DNA of 34,533 nt from Polyangium sp. 15x6 (GTDB lineage: Bacteria > Myxococcota_A > Polyangia > Polyangiales > Polyangiaceae). Where the stretch lies: positions 1-34,533 of the forward strand of contig NZ_JASBQE010000119.1 of NCBI RefSeq assembly GCF_029960785.1, read 5' to 3'. Shown piece after piece: positions 16,235-25,313 of this stretch. Each line of letters starts with the position of its first letter. The first letter of the stretch is position 1. The notes beneath the pieces are model-generated. The model made no database searches. It saw nothing but the letters and a program-made list of their open reading frames with translations, and was not told where the DNA came from. Both the position numbers and the translations under genes were made by a program.

Positions 16235-17950
16235 TCAGCCCGCGGCTTCGGGCACGGGCTCGGTCGGGGACGCGACGGCCGCCGGTTGCGCCGCCGCGGC
16301 CGCCGCTTGCTCCATCCCGCGCACCGCCGCGGCGTCCTCCTCGGCGAGGATGCGATCACTCTCGCCGAGCGCAGCCTCGTGCGCGGCGATGACGCCCTTC
16401 ACGCGGCTCCGCGCGAGCGTGAGGAACAAGAGCCCCAACAGGCCCCACACCGCCGACGCGATCACCGAGGCCACGACGAGCATCTCCTCGCCGCTCGTCT
16501 CGATCGCGCCGAGCGCGACGAAGACGTAGATCGGCGACGGCGCGGCCACGATGAGCGCGCCGCGTCCCGAGGACGACGCGAAGATGCCCGCGATCGCCGC
16601 GATGATCCACGGCCCCACGGCGACGAGGAAATGCACCGCGAGGAGCAAGACGCGCGAGAGCAGCGCGGTGCTCGACCGCGCCCGCAAGAACGCGCCGAAC
16701 CCCACGGAGAACAGGTAAAACGACCCCGCGTAGAGCAGGACGAGGAGGATCTGCTGGACCTTCACCGTGGGGCCCGGGTCGTTCATCACCGCGACGATCC
16801 CGGCCGCGGTCGGCATCAGGAGCGCGACCACGGCCCCGCCGAGCTGCATCATCGACGTGCCGATGATGCCCGGCCCGAGCAGCCTCCGCAGCGGGCCCGC
16901 GCCCTGCCGATCCCAGTGCAATCGCACGCGCCGCGAGGGCCCGAGCGAGTCGCCGAGGAAGAGGTAGACCGAGATCATCAGGAAGACGAGCAGCACGCAG
17001 ATGCCCGCGACGGCAGCCGCGGTCTCGTCGTACTTGTCGACCGCGGCGACCGGCGCGGCCGTGCAGAGCGCGAAGACGGGCGCGGACACGAGGAACCAGC
17101 GCTTGAGGCCCGTCGAGCGATCGTCCGTGATGCTCGTGAGGTTCGCGATCGTGACCTCGTAGAGGAACCACGCAGGCAGCGCGGTCGCCACGATCGGCAG
17201 GAGGATCAAGCAGAGGACGTACGTGAGATCGAAGGGCGCGCGCGCGTACGCCGTCGGCAGCCAGACCGGCGGACCGTCCGGCACGCCCGACCAGGCGCGA
17301 TGCGCGGGGATCGAGAGCCCCACGCCGAGCCAGCCGTAGACGTTGAGCGAGACGATCACCGCGCAGATCAGCGTGACCACGAGCGCGGCGCGCAGGCTGT
17401 TCATCTTCGAGCTGACCGCGAGCCCGAAGGCGACCGCGAGGCCCGCGATGAGGAACAAGAAGCCGAACGCGACGATCGTCTCCGTCGCGGTGACGCCGCC
17501 GAACAGGAACGGGAGCGCGCCGACGGGCGCGAGCATCACCACGTACATGCTGATCGACGTGTACGCGGCGAGGAATTTTCCGCGCGCGATCACCTCGGGG
17601 CGCAGGCCCGTGAGGATCACGGCTTCCCAGGTGCGGCCCTCGCGCTCCGAGGCGATCGCGTTCGCCGCGACCGCGGGCCCGACGAACGTGACCACGAAGT
17701 ACGCGAGCGAGAAGAAGACCTGGAAGAGGACGTACCCCGTGGTCGCGGGGCTCTCGTTGATCGAGACGAGGCCGCCGATCGATGCGATCGCGAGCGTGGC
17801 GAGGATCGACAGCACGCAGAGGATGATCGGCGTGCGGACGAGGCGCGCGGACTGACGGAGCTCGCGGATCCAGATCGGGTTCGGATCGTCGAGCAGGCGG
17901 CGCAGGCGCGAGGCGCCCGCTGCCCTTGCGGTTCCGGTCTGCGCGCTCAT
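16235..17950 (-). CDS. ABC-2 type transporter permease
   Basis: The protein has 571 residues and about twelve hydrophobic segments. The N-terminal DPNPIWIRELRQSARLVRTPI is the cytoplasmic lead helix typical of ABC-2 permeases, and AIASEREGRTWEAVILTGL (near 99-117) is the coupling-helix region found in this family. The C-terminal ~60 residues are Ala/Glu-rich and cytoplasmic. It forms the membrane channel for the ATPase encoded just upstream, with which it overlaps by 4 nt (ATGA). The substrate is unknown; homologous systems export drugs, lipids or polysaccharides or act in surface motility. It is the last gene of the MoxR-ABC operon and converges on the vWA gene, 20 nt apart. Confidence 0.9.
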   Translation of the reverse strand: MSAQTGTARAAGASRLRRLLDDPNPIWIRELRQSARLVRTPIILCVLSILATLAIASIGGLVSINESPATTGYVLFQVFFSLAYFVVTFVGPAVAANAIASEREGRTWEAVILTGLRPEVIARGKFLAAYTSISMYVVMLAPVGALPFLFGGVTATETIVAFGFLFLIAGLAVAFGLAVSSKMNSLRAALVVTLICAVIVSLNVYGWLGVGLSIPAHRAWSGVPDGPPVWLPTAYARAPFDLTYVLCLILLPIVATALPAWFLYEVTIANLTSITDDRSTGLKRWFLVSAPVFALCTAAPVAAVDKYDETAAAVAGICVLLVFLMISVYLFLGDSLGPSRRVRLHWDRQGAGPLRRLLGPGIIGTSMMQLGGAVVALLMPTAAGIVAVMNDPGPTVKVQQILLVLLYAGSFYLFSVGFGAFLRARSSTALLSRVLLLAVHFLVAVGPWIIAAIAGIFASSSGRGALIVAAPSPIYVFVALGAIETSGEEMLVVASVIASAVWGLLGLLFLTLARSRVKGVIAAHEAALGESDRILAEEDAAAVRGMEQAAAAAAQPAAVASPTEPVPEAAG

Positions 17951-19185
17951 TGGACGTCTCCGCGCGTGACTTCGAGGAAGATGCGCTCGAGCTCGTTTCT
18001 CTCCGGCTCCACGCCCACGATGCCGATGTTGCGGTGCACGAGGTGGGTCACCATCTCCGCGATCTTCGTCTCCGTGCCCTGGTAGCCCACGTGCACGACG
18101 CCCCCGAGGACGCTGACCTCGACGATCCCGGGCCCGCCGCGCAGAAAGTACGCGGCCGCCTCGGGATTGCCGAGGACACGCAGTTTCACCCGACGAACGC
18201 TCGGCGCGGGCGGGACCGGCGCCGGCACGTGCGGTTGCGGCGGGGCCGCAGGAGCGCTCGGATCCGTCGCGGGCACGGGGGCGCTTGCCGCGGGTGCGGC
18301 CTGCGGCGCGCCCGCGATTTCGGGCGAAGCAGGCGCGCCTTGCGCGGCAGGCGTGGGCACGAGCGCGCGCACGCCCGGCGGAACGTACCGCGGCGGCGGC
18401 GCGTGGCCGTGCGCCTCGGCCGCGCGGATCGCCTCGAGGCGCGCCGAGATCTCGTGGATCGGACCGGCGACGACGAGGCGGCCGCGCTCGAGGATGCCGA
18501 TCGAGGTGCAGACGTCGCTGAGCTCCGTGAGGATGTGCGACGAGAGGAAGATCGTCTTGCCGAGGCCACGCAGCTCCAGCAGGAGATCACGGATCTCGAT
18601 GCGGGCGCGTGGATCGAGATCACTCGCCGGCTCGTCGAGGATGAGCACCTTCGGGTCGTGCAGGAGGATGCGCGCGAGCTGAAGCCTTTGCTTCATGCCC
18701 TTCGACATCTCGGCGACGAGACGATCCTGCAGCTTGCCGAGGTCCGTCAGCTCGAGGACCGCGTCGACCACGCTGATCGAGGGCACGCGGAACGAGTCCG
18801 CGAAGAACTCGAGGTACTCGCGCACCGTGATGCGATCGTAGACGCCCGCGTGATCCGGCATGTAGCCGATCACCTTGCGCACGGCCTCGGGATCGAGCGT
18901 GACGTCGATCCCGTCGATCTCCACGCGCCCGGCCATCGGCTCGAGCAGCGTGGCCATCACGCGGATCGTCGTGGTTTTTCCGGCGCCGTTCGGGCCGATG
19001 AAACCGAAGATCTCGCCGGCGCCGACGTCGAAGGTCACGTCGCGCAGGACGTCGCGGTTGGCGAAGCGATGCCAGAGGTGGCGCACGCGGATCGTGGGCG
19101 GCGCGGGCACGACGAGCGCAGGCGGCGGGGCCGCCGTCGCGGGCGATCGCTCCCAGGTCTCGGGCGTGGGGACGGGCTCGCTCAC
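17947..19185 (-). CDS. ABC transporter ATP-binding protein with long Ala/Pro linker
   Basis: The protein has 412 residues. The nucleotide-binding domain covers about 32-255: Walker A GPNGAGKT (64-71), a MPDHAGVYD segment at the Q-loop, signature MSKGMKQR (160-167, the CcmA-type variant), Walker B LILDEP (181-186) and switch His217. A low-complexity Ala/Pro stretch (about 262-328) follows. After it comes a small domain (about 330-412) ending ELERIFLEVTRG, which matches the usual C-terminal domain of ABC-2 ATPases. The linker is an insertion between two normal parts. The GTG start at 19185 has GGAGG 6 nt upstream and overlaps the upstream gene by 4 nt. It powers the permease encoded next. Confidence 0.92.
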   Translation of the reverse strand: MSEPVPTPETWERSPATAAPPPALVVPAPPTIRVRHLWHRFANRDVLRDVTFDVGAGEIFGFIGPNGAGKTTTIRVMATLLEPMAGRVEIDGIDVTLDPEAVRKVIGYMPDHAGVYDRITVREYLEFFADSFRVPSISVVDAVLELTDLGKLQDRLVAEMSKGMKQRLQLARILLHDPKVLILDEPASDLDPRARIEIRDLLLELRGLGKTIFLSSHILTELSDVCTSIGILERGRLVVAGPIHEISARLEAIRAAEAHGHAPPPRYVPPGVRALVPTPAAQGAPASPEIAGAPQAAPAASAPVPATDPSAPAAPPQPHVPAPVPPAPSVRRVKLRVLGNPEAAAYFLRGGPGIVEVSVLGGVVHVGYQGTETKIAEMVTHLVHRNIGIVGVEPERNELERIFLEVTRGDVQ

Positions 19186-21284
19186 GGCCGACCTCCGTAT
19201 CCGACGATCCGCACGAGCAGCCGATCCCGTTCGAGCTTGAGGCCCGCGTCCGAGGTCTTGCCCTCACCGCCGTCGAGCTGACCGAGGAGCACCGGCACGT
19301 CCTCGGGGAACCAGTCCACGAGCCCGCCCGAGCTGTTCTCGACGGCGAGCCACGCGTCGCCGAGCCCGGGTGCGTCGGACTCGATCAAGTGGCCAAGGTA
19401 GGTCGAACCGAGCGGATGGAGATCCATCGATCCGGCGCGCCGCGTGCCATTGACCAAACGGAGCCAGCCACTCCCCCGGCCCGTCGCCTTCCAGTCCGCC
19501 CCCGCGCTCGCGAGCACCCGCTCGCCGTCCTTGATCATCGGGAAATACCGCGGCTGGAGGCCCGGCAAGACGAGCACGGCGGCCCGCAGATCGTGGCCGC
19601 TCCGGTTCATCACGGCCGTGTCCTTCTCGCCTTCGCGCACGATCGAGATCCCCTCGCCGACGTCGGCGAACCCGTCCTCGCGGACGACCACGGTTTGCCA
19701 GGGTAAGATCGCGAGATCGACGAGGCGCGCGCCGTCGCGATCCACGAGCATGTGATCGTCGATCGTCGCGGGCGCGGCCACGACCGCGGTGGTGACCACG
19801 CTCGACCCGTCGCTCGTGCGAACGGTGAGATCCTTCGATCGCGGCGTGAAGAAGCCGCGCCACCGCCGCGCCGTGCCCTTCGTCATGCCCGCGCCCGCCT
19901 CGACGAGCGTGAGGTGACGCGACCGACCCGAGAGGCCCTTCGCGACGAGGCCGAGGAGCACGACCGCGAAGAACGCGATCGCCGAGAGGATCGGCAGCCA
20001 CACGAGCGCGCGCAAGGGTTTGCCCTTGTTCCCGTGCATCGTGAAGTTCACCGGCCCCGCGAGCACCGCGTAGACGATGAGCAGGAGCGCGGCGACCGCG
20101 ATCCCCCAGCGCGAGCTCTCGTTCGGATCGAGCTCCTGCCGCACGCGATCGAGGTCCACGGTGCCGGGCGAGCCGCCCTGGCGATAGACGATCGAGCTCT
20201 TCCGATCGAAGGCCCTGCGCGTCAGATCGAGCACACGCGCCTGCGCCCACGGGTCGTCGACCGCGGGCTTGCGCGTGGGATCGAAGGCGAGCAGGTGAAA
20301 CTCGCCGAGCCCGTACGTCGCCGAGGCCCCGTAGCGACTGCCGTGCAGGTTGCCGCCGGAGAAGCCGGCGAGCGTCTTCGCGACCTCCTCGTTCGCCGCT
20401 TCGGCGAAGGGGATCGACTTCGTGGCGTTCGAGGGCGCCGAAGGCAGGACGAGCTCCCGGAGCGTCTCGGAGTGCACCGACGTCTGCGTGATCTCGCCGC
20501 CCGCGAACGCGGCGAGGATGGGGCTCCGGAGGTCCTCGGGGCGCGCGAGCGCAACCGCGAGCGTGCCGCCTGCGAGGACGTATCCGCTCAGCGCTTCGAG
20601 CTCGGCCGCGCCGATCTTCACGAGCGTGTCCGAGCGCAGGAGCACGGCGGACGCGGGCGCGTAGAGCGCGGCGCGATCGGGCAGGATCGGATCTCCCGTC
20701 GCCGGATCGAAGCGCGGCGCGCCCACCTTGAGCTGCGGCCCCGTGCCGTACGCGCCGTAGCCGCCCCACGGCGAGAAGAGCGGCGAGATCGAGGCATCGT
20801 GAAGCGCGCCCTTGAGCCGCGACGTCTCGCTCACGTCGAGCAGGAAGACCTCCTGCATGTTCGTCACGGCCGCCGTGTGGCTGCCGAGCACCACGCCCGC
20901 GTCGTCCCGCGCGACGACGGTGGTCTCGCCGTACACGGCTCCGTGCGTCGGCAGCCGGACGACCACGCTCGTCCCCGCGCCGACGACGAACGGCGCCGTC
21001 GCGCGGAAGCGCATCTGGTCCGAGTGCAGCCGGGAGAGGACCTCGACCTCGCCCCGCAGCGGCTTCGCCTCGTTGTTCTGCACCCGCACGAGGAACCCGC
21101 TCCAGCCCGCGGGCGTCGGCGAGGTCGAGCCGAGGAGCGGCGCGACCTCGAAGGACACGTTCGCACGCCCCGGCGGGGGCACCTCCGCGATGGACGTGGC
21201 GGCGATCGTCGGCGCGGGCTCGGCGTGCGTCGCGACCGGCGCGAGCGCGAGGATCGGGACCAGAGAGAGCGCGCGGAGCCTCAT
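19182..21284 (-). CDS. Exported/membrane protein of MoxR-ABC locus, GATase1-like periplasmic domain
   Basis: The protein has 700 residues. Residues 1-21 form a signal peptide (PVATHA). Residues 40-140 look like a beta-sandwich. Residues 145-340 resemble a type 1 glutamine-amidotransferase-like fold (LEALSGYVLAGGTLAVAL) without an obvious catalytic Cys, so it is probably binding rather than enzymatic. Two membrane segments lie at 393-411 and 426-449, joined by GPVNFTMHGNKGKPL, a signature of membrane proteins found beside MoxR or ABC-2 genes. A ~250-residue beta-rich domain follows. It overlaps both the MoxR gene upstream and the ABC ATPase downstream by 4 nt, so all are coupled. It may be the periplasmic sensor or substrate-binding part of the transporter; this is inferred. 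Confidence 0.75.
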   Translation of the reverse strand: MRLRALSLVPILALAPVATHAEPAPTIAATSIAEVPPPGRANVSFEVAPLLGSTSPTPAGWSGFLVRVQNNEAKPLRGEVEVLSRLHSDQMRFRATAPFVVGAGTSVVVRLPTHGAVYGETTVVARDDAGVVLGSHTAAVTNMQEVFLLDVSETSRLKGALHDASISPLFSPWGGYGAYGTGPQLKVGAPRFDPATGDPILPDRAALYAPASAVLLRSDTLVKIGAAELEALSGYVLAGGTLAVALARPEDLRSPILAAFAGGEITQTSVHSETLRELVLPSAPSNATKSIPFAEAANEEVAKTLAGFSGGNLHGSRYGASATYGLGEFHLLAFDPTRKPAVDDPWAQARVLDLTRRAFDRKSSIVYRQGGSPGTVDLDRVRQELDPNESSRWGIAVAALLLIVYAVLAGPVNFTMHGNKGKPLRALVWLPILSAIAFFAVVLLGLVAKGLSGRSRHLTLVEAGAGMTKGTARRWRGFFTPRSKDLTVRTSDGSSVVTTAVVAAPATIDDHMLVDRDGARLVDLAILPWQTVVVREDGFADVGEGISIVREGEKDTAVMNRSGHDLRAAVLVLPGLQPRYFPMIKDGERVLASAGADWKATGRGSGWLRLVNGTRRAGSMDLHPLGSTYLGHLIESDAPGLGDAWLAVENSSGGLVDWFPEDVPVLLGQLDGGEGKTSDAGLKLERDRLLVRIVGYGGRP

Positions 21285-22306
21285 CGACGGATCGCCTGCT
21301 CCACGTTCTCCGGCCGGGCGGGCACGCTCTCGACGAGCGCGTCGACCACCTGATCGGTCGTGATCCCGTCGGCCTCGCCCTCGAAGGATCGGATCAGGCG
21401 GTGGCGCAGGACGGGCTTGGCGACGCGCTGCACATCGCCGAACGACACGTGCGCGCGTCCTTCGAGCACGCTCACGGCCTTTGCCGCGAGCACGAGCGAC
21501 TGCGCGCCGCGCACGCCGGCGCCGTAACGGATCGCGCGCCGCACGAGGTCGGGCGCGCCTTGCGTCGAGGGATCACTCGCGCGGACGAGGCGCGACGCGA
21601 ACCGCATGATCGGCTCGGCCACGGCGACGTCGCGGCACGCCGAGCGAATCGCGAGCACCTCGTCGCGATCGAGCACGCGCGGCGGCGCGTCCTTCGGTTG
21701 GCCCGTCGTGCGCGCGAGGATCTCGGTCATCTCGTCCTCGGTCGGGCTCGGCACCATCACTTTGAGCAGAAACCGATCGAGCTGCGCTTCCGGCAGCGGG
21801 TACGTCCCTTCCATCTCGATCGGGTTCTCCGTGGCGAGCACGAAGAACGGCTCTTCCATCGCGTTCCGGACGCCGCCGATCGTGCACGCGTGCTCCTGCA
21901 TCGCCTCGAGCAGCGAGCTCTGCGTCTTCGGCGTCGCGCGGTTGATCTCGTCCGCGAGCACGACCTGGCCGAAGATCGGCCCCTTGTGCAGGGCGAAGTG
22001 CCTCGATCCGTCGGCGGACGTCACGAGGATGTTCGTCCCGGTCACGTCGCTCGGCATGAGGTCGGGCGTGAACTGGATGCGCGAGAATTTCAGGTCGAGG
22101 CAGCTCGCGATCGTGCGCACGAGCAGCGTCTTGCCGAGCCCGGGCGCGCCTTCGAGCAGCACGTGCCCGCCGGCCACGAGGCCCCAGAGCGCCTGCTCCA
22201 CGACCTCGCCCTGGCCCACGATCACCTGCCCGATCGCGTCCTTGAGGCGCGCGCTCGCCTCGCGGGCCCGATCGAGCCTCTTTTGAAAGTCGCCCGTCGT
22301 CGTCAT
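21281..22306 (-). CDS. MoxR-family AAA+ ATPase
   Basis: The protein has 341 residues, the normal length. The AAA-3 domain has Walker A EGAPGLGKT (52-60), Walker B VVLADEINRA (115-124) and sensor FVLATENPIEMEGTYPLPEA. A C-terminal lid follows. MoxR ATPases act as chaperones that assemble or activate vWA-containing or metal-dependent partner proteins at the membrane. Here the usual DUF58 and vWA partner genes are not adjacent; the nearest vWA gene is the YfbK-like one at 14205, convergent to this operon. It overlaps the next gene by 4 nt (ATGA) and follows the helical membrane protein gene by 30 nt. Confidence 0.93.
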   Translation of the reverse strand: MTTTGDFQKRLDRAREASARLKDAIGQVIVGQGEVVEQALWGLVAGGHVLLEGAPGLGKTLLVRTIASCLDLKFSRIQFTPDLMPSDVTGTNILVTSADGSRHFALHKGPIFGQVVLADEINRATPKTQSSLLEAMQEHACTIGGVRNAMEEPFFVLATENPIEMEGTYPLPEAQLDRFLLKVMVPSPTEDEMTEILARTTGQPKDAPPRVLDRDEVLAIRSACRDVAVAEPIMRFASRLVRASDPSTQGAPDLVRRAIRYGAGVRGAQSLVLAAKAVSVLEGRAHVSFGDVQRVAKPVLRHRLIRSFEGEADGITTDQVVDALVESVPARPENVEQAIRR

Positions 22307-22336
22307 GCCAGCGCGCAGCGTACTCGCGCTCTGCCG

Positions 22337-24184
22337 TCACTTGGGCTGGAAATAGCGCCCGACCTGCTCGCGGTACTCCTCGGGCACGTCGCTCCGCTCG
22401 ATCGCCCCGAGCTCCCCTGCCGCGGCCTGCCCGAGCGCGCCCGTCCCCTGGATGTTCGCAGTTTCACCCGCTCGCCCCGAAGTCCGTCCCATGACGAGCC
22501 CCGGCATCGGCTTGCCCTTGTTGATCGGGCCGGTCGCGCGGGCCTTCATGCCTGGACCGTCGACGACGCCGGTCTGGCCCTTGTGATCGCCCGGCCCGCC
22601 GCCCTCGCTGTGACCGGCGAACGGCTGGCCCTCGTCCTTGCCGCCGGATCCGGGGCTCCCGTTCTTCCCGCCGGGCTTCTCGCCGGCCTTGTTCCCGGGC
22701 TTGTTCCCCGGCCCTTGCCCCGGCACGGGCACCGGCATCGGCGCGCCGAGTTGCCCCTCGGCCTCGCCCAGGCCCTTCTGCGCGTCGTCGAGCCGCTTCT
22801 GCCGCTCGCCCTCCTCGCTGCCCTCGGGCTCGGGCTCGGCCATCTTCTTGAGCTCCTCGGCGAGCCGCTTCTGGCCCTCCTCGGACTCGAGCTCCTCGGC
22901 GAGCTCCTGGAGCTGCTCCTTGCTCGGCCCCTCGCCCGGCGCCTCCTCGCCGTTCATCTCGGCGGCGCGCTTCTTCATGTTCTCGGCGAGCCGCTTGCGC
23001 TCCTCGGGCGTGAGCTTGCCGAGCGCCTCTTCGAGCTTCTCCGCGAGCTTCTGCTGCTCCTTGCCGCCCGCCTTGCCGCTGTCGAGATCCTTCAGCGCTT
23101 CCTTCGCGTCCTCGGACAAGCCCTCGCCGAGGGCCTTGCCGAGCTCCTTCAGCTTCTCGTTCTTCTTGGCCATCTCTTCGAGGCGCTTCTTCTGCTCCTC
23201 GAGCGCCTTCGCCACGTCGGGCGCGTTTTGCTTGCGCGCGGCCTCGGCGGCCTCTTCGAGCGTCTTCTTCGCCCGGTCGCGATCCTCTTTTTCGAGCTTG
23301 TTCGCGAGGTTCTCCATCGCGTCGTCGAACGAGACGAGATCCCGATCGCCGAGCGCCTTGGCCGCGTCCTTGAGGTCCGGATTCTCCGCGAGCTTGCCGA
23401 GCGCGCTCTCCAGGCCCTGGCGCTGCTCACCGTCGCCGAGCGAAAGCCGCTCGGCCGTGATCGCGTCCTTGAGCTTTCCGATCTCGGCCTGCGCCTCGCG
23501 CTTCTCCATGCCCTCCCGGAGTTTTTCGCGAAGCTTCTTCGCGTCCTCGGCGATCTTGTCGAGGCGCTTCCTCTGAGCGTCGTCGCGCGCGTTCGCGTTC
23601 GCGAGGTCGATGATCTTGTCGAGCCCCTTGATGTCCGCGAGCTTGACCTGCTCGGCGCCCGGCGGCGGCGCGGGCGGCGGCGGGAGCGCGGGCAGCGGGA
23701 GCAACGACACGTAGCCGATCGCCGCGAGCCCGAGCGGAATCGCGAGGTGATGCGCCCGGACGAACCGCGGGCGCGCATCCTTCGCGTTCGCCTTTTCGAG
23801 CACCGTCGTCGCTTGCGAGAGCACGACCGCGCGCGCCGGATCGTCCCGCTCGTCTTCATGATCGAGCTCGATCGCCGTGGAGATCGACTCCTTGCCGCCG
23901 AGACGCCCGTCCAGGAAGAGCGCGACCTCTTCATCCCGCCAGCGCTTCCGACGAGCCACGATCGCGCCGGCCGCCGCGCCGAGCGCTCCGCCCGCGGCCA
24001 TCCACGGCCGGAGCGCGCCGTGCCGCGTCTGCCAGGCCGCCGCGGCCGCGCCTGCGCCGAGCACGAGGCCGATCGCCGCGCCCGAGAGCATGCGTTCGAG
24101 CGCGAGCCGCCGCCGCACGCGACCGGCGAACCGGGTGAAGGCTTGGCTGAACGGGTGGTCCTGGGGCGCGGATTTCCGGGACAT
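22337..24184 (-). CDS. Membrane protein with long charged coiled-coil region
   Basis: The protein has 615 residues. Two hydrophobic segments at about 31-76 and one at about 145-163 place the N-terminus in the inner membrane. A Pro-rich stretch (163-176) leads to roughly 290 residues very rich in Lys, Glu, Ala and Leu (180-470), predicted helical and probably coiled coil, including KALEEQKKRLEEMAKKNEK. The last 145 residues are Gly/Pro-rich and disordered with GNKPGNKAGEKPGG-like motifs. The layout resembles the DUF4175-type proteins found beside MoxR genes. No enzyme motif is visible. It probably acts as a scaffold or stalk for the MoxR/ABC system. The start has no clear Shine-Dalgarno. Confidence 0.75.
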   Translation of the reverse strand: MSRKSAPQDHPFSQAFTRFAGRVRRRLALERMLSGAAIGLVLGAGAAAAAWQTRHGALRPWMAAGGALGAAAGAIVARRKRWRDEEVALFLDGRLGGKESISTAIELDHEDERDDPARAVVLSQATTVLEKANAKDARPRFVRAHHLAIPLGLAAIGYVSLLPLPALPPPPAPPPGAEQVKLADIKGLDKIIDLANANARDDAQRKRLDKIAEDAKKLREKLREGMEKREAQAEIGKLKDAITAERLSLGDGEQRQGLESALGKLAENPDLKDAAKALGDRDLVSFDDAMENLANKLEKEDRDRAKKTLEEAAEAARKQNAPDVAKALEEQKKRLEEMAKKNEKLKELGKALGEGLSEDAKEALKDLDSGKAGGKEQQKLAEKLEEALGKLTPEERKRLAENMKKRAAEMNGEEAPGEGPSKEQLQELAEELESEEGQKRLAEELKKMAEPEPEGSEEGERQKRLDDAQKGLGEAEGQLGAPMPVPVPGQGPGNKPGNKAGEKPGGKNGSPGSGGKDEGQPFAGHSEGGGPGDHKGQTGVVDGPGMKARATGPINKGKPMPGLVMGRTSGRAGETANIQGTGALGQAAAGELGAIERSDVPEEYREQVGRYFQPK

Positions 24185-24246
24185 GTGAGCTTCATGTCTA
24201 CCGCTATCCGGGAGCGGCGGCCAGGCTCATGCCGGTGTTCGGGCCC

Positions 24247-24981
24247 TCAGCCCGTCCCGCCTTGTCCCTTCGGGGGCTCTTCCCCGCCGGACTTCCTTTT
24301 GGCGCGCCGCGCGGAGAGCTCGTCGAAGAGCCCGAACACCCGGCTCTCGAGGTCGCGCGGCAGGGTCGCGTGGAGCTCGATCTCGTCGCGCGCGGCCTCG
24401 CGGAACCGATGGAGGAGCTTGATCGTCGATTTGCGGAGCTGGTTGTTCTTCCCGTCGTTCTGGGCGTCCGCCTCCGCGGAAGCGCGCGCGGAAAGGAGCT
24501 TTCCGATCGTATCGCCCGCACCGACGAAGCCCATGGCCCAGTCATGGAGCGTCTTGCCATCCGGCAGCGGGAGCGATTGCAGATCGGGCTCGAGCTCGGC
24601 GAGCTTGGATCGGTTCTTTTTCGCGGCGGCGGCTTCTTCGGCATAAGAATCGGCGAGGAGGCTGCGTCTCGGCAGCAATGCCTCGCGGATGCGCCTGGCG
24701 GCGGCGCGGGTCTCCTCGGAGACGTCGGGCGCATGGAGGAGGGCCTCGGTATAATCCCAGAGGCCGCCGCCGAAGCCGTCGTGAAGGGAATCGGCCTCGG
24801 CGAGATCGTCGGCGAACGCGCGGCCCGCGAGGGCCGGCGCGAGGGCCTCGATGGCGGCATATTGGATCAGGATCTGAGGGAGGTAGACCTGGCTGCAAAC
24901 GAGCAGCGCGAGGTTCGGCTTGCGGTCGGTGAGGAGATCACGCATGCCGATATCGAGGTCGCCGAGGGTCAGGTTCCGCAT
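24247..24981 (-). CDS. Hypothetical helical cytoplasmic protein upstream of MoxR operon
   Basis: The protein has 244 residues from the chosen start. It begins MRNLTLGDLDIGMRDLLTD and is mostly helical, with conserved-looking LALLVCSQVYLPQILIQYAAIEALAP. The C-terminus is basic and Gly-rich (RRAKRKSGGEEPPKG). There is no signal peptide, membrane segment or recognised motif. Upstream in-frame starts exist at 25041 and 25140, but they would translate low-complexity sequence from the G-rich repeat region, and none has a ribosome site. The start at 24981 is therefore a judgement. It lies 62 nt before the coiled-coil membrane protein on the same strand, so it may be the first gene of that operon. 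Function unknown. Confidence 0.6.
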   Translation of the reverse strand: MRNLTLGDLDIGMRDLLTDRKPNLALLVCSQVYLPQILIQYAAIEALAPALAGRAFADDLAEADSLHDGFGGGLWDYTEALLHAPDVSEETRAAARRIREALLPRRSLLADSYAEEAAAAKKNRSKLAELEPDLQSLPLPDGKTLHDWAMGFVGAGDTIGKLLSARASAEADAQNDGKNNQLRKSTIKLLHRFREAARDEIELHATLPRDLESRVFGLFDELSARRAKRKSGGEEPPKGQGGTG

Positions 24982-25056
24982 GAGGAGCGCAGGATCGGGT
25001 CGGGCGGTCGTGGCCGTCAAGGGATATGAGCGGGAGCACATCGGAAGGGTGTCTGT

Positions 25057-25262
25057 CGGTGATGGGCGAGGACGCGCTCGGGGGGTTCGGGCCGCGTGGG
25101 GGTCATCGGGGAGGAGGGGGACGGCGGAGGAAGAAGCCACGCGGGTCCTCCGGCATGAGGGGCGTGAGGGGTTCGGGGGGCCTGCGGGTCATTCGGGATG
25201 AGGGGCGCGAGGGGTTTGGGGGGCATGCGGGTCATCGGGGAGGACGCGGGCGAGGGGTTGAT
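25057..25262. repeat. G-rich degenerate tandem repeat, ~43-bp unit
   Basis: Two adjacent 43-bp units, 25155-25197 and 25198-25240, match at 38 positions. A partial unit follows (25241-25262), and more diverged copies precede it (from about 25060). All share the core GAGGGG, GGGGGG and GCGGGTCAT. The plus strand carries runs of four to six G with 3-5 nt loops (for example 25202-25231), fitting the canonical G-quadruplex pattern. The tract separates the MoxR operon from the toxin-like operon. Open frames through it give only His/Pro/Ala-rich low-complexity peptides, so it is treated as non-coding. Confidence 0.7.
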
Positions 25263-25313
25263 GGCTCCTCGTGACTCTGGCGTGTGATTCTCCCAACCGA
25301 TCGTGCGGCTCTC

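Noticed and set aside
19182-21284. Active amidotransferase function for the 700-residue membrane protein.
   Set aside because: Fold resemblance is weak and no nucleophile Cys/His/Glu set is visible.
21401-24646. Long plus-strand open frame across the MoxR and coiled-coil genes.
   Set aside because: Leu/Arg/Ala-rich translation with no domain; it spans two genes and is a codon-bias artefact.
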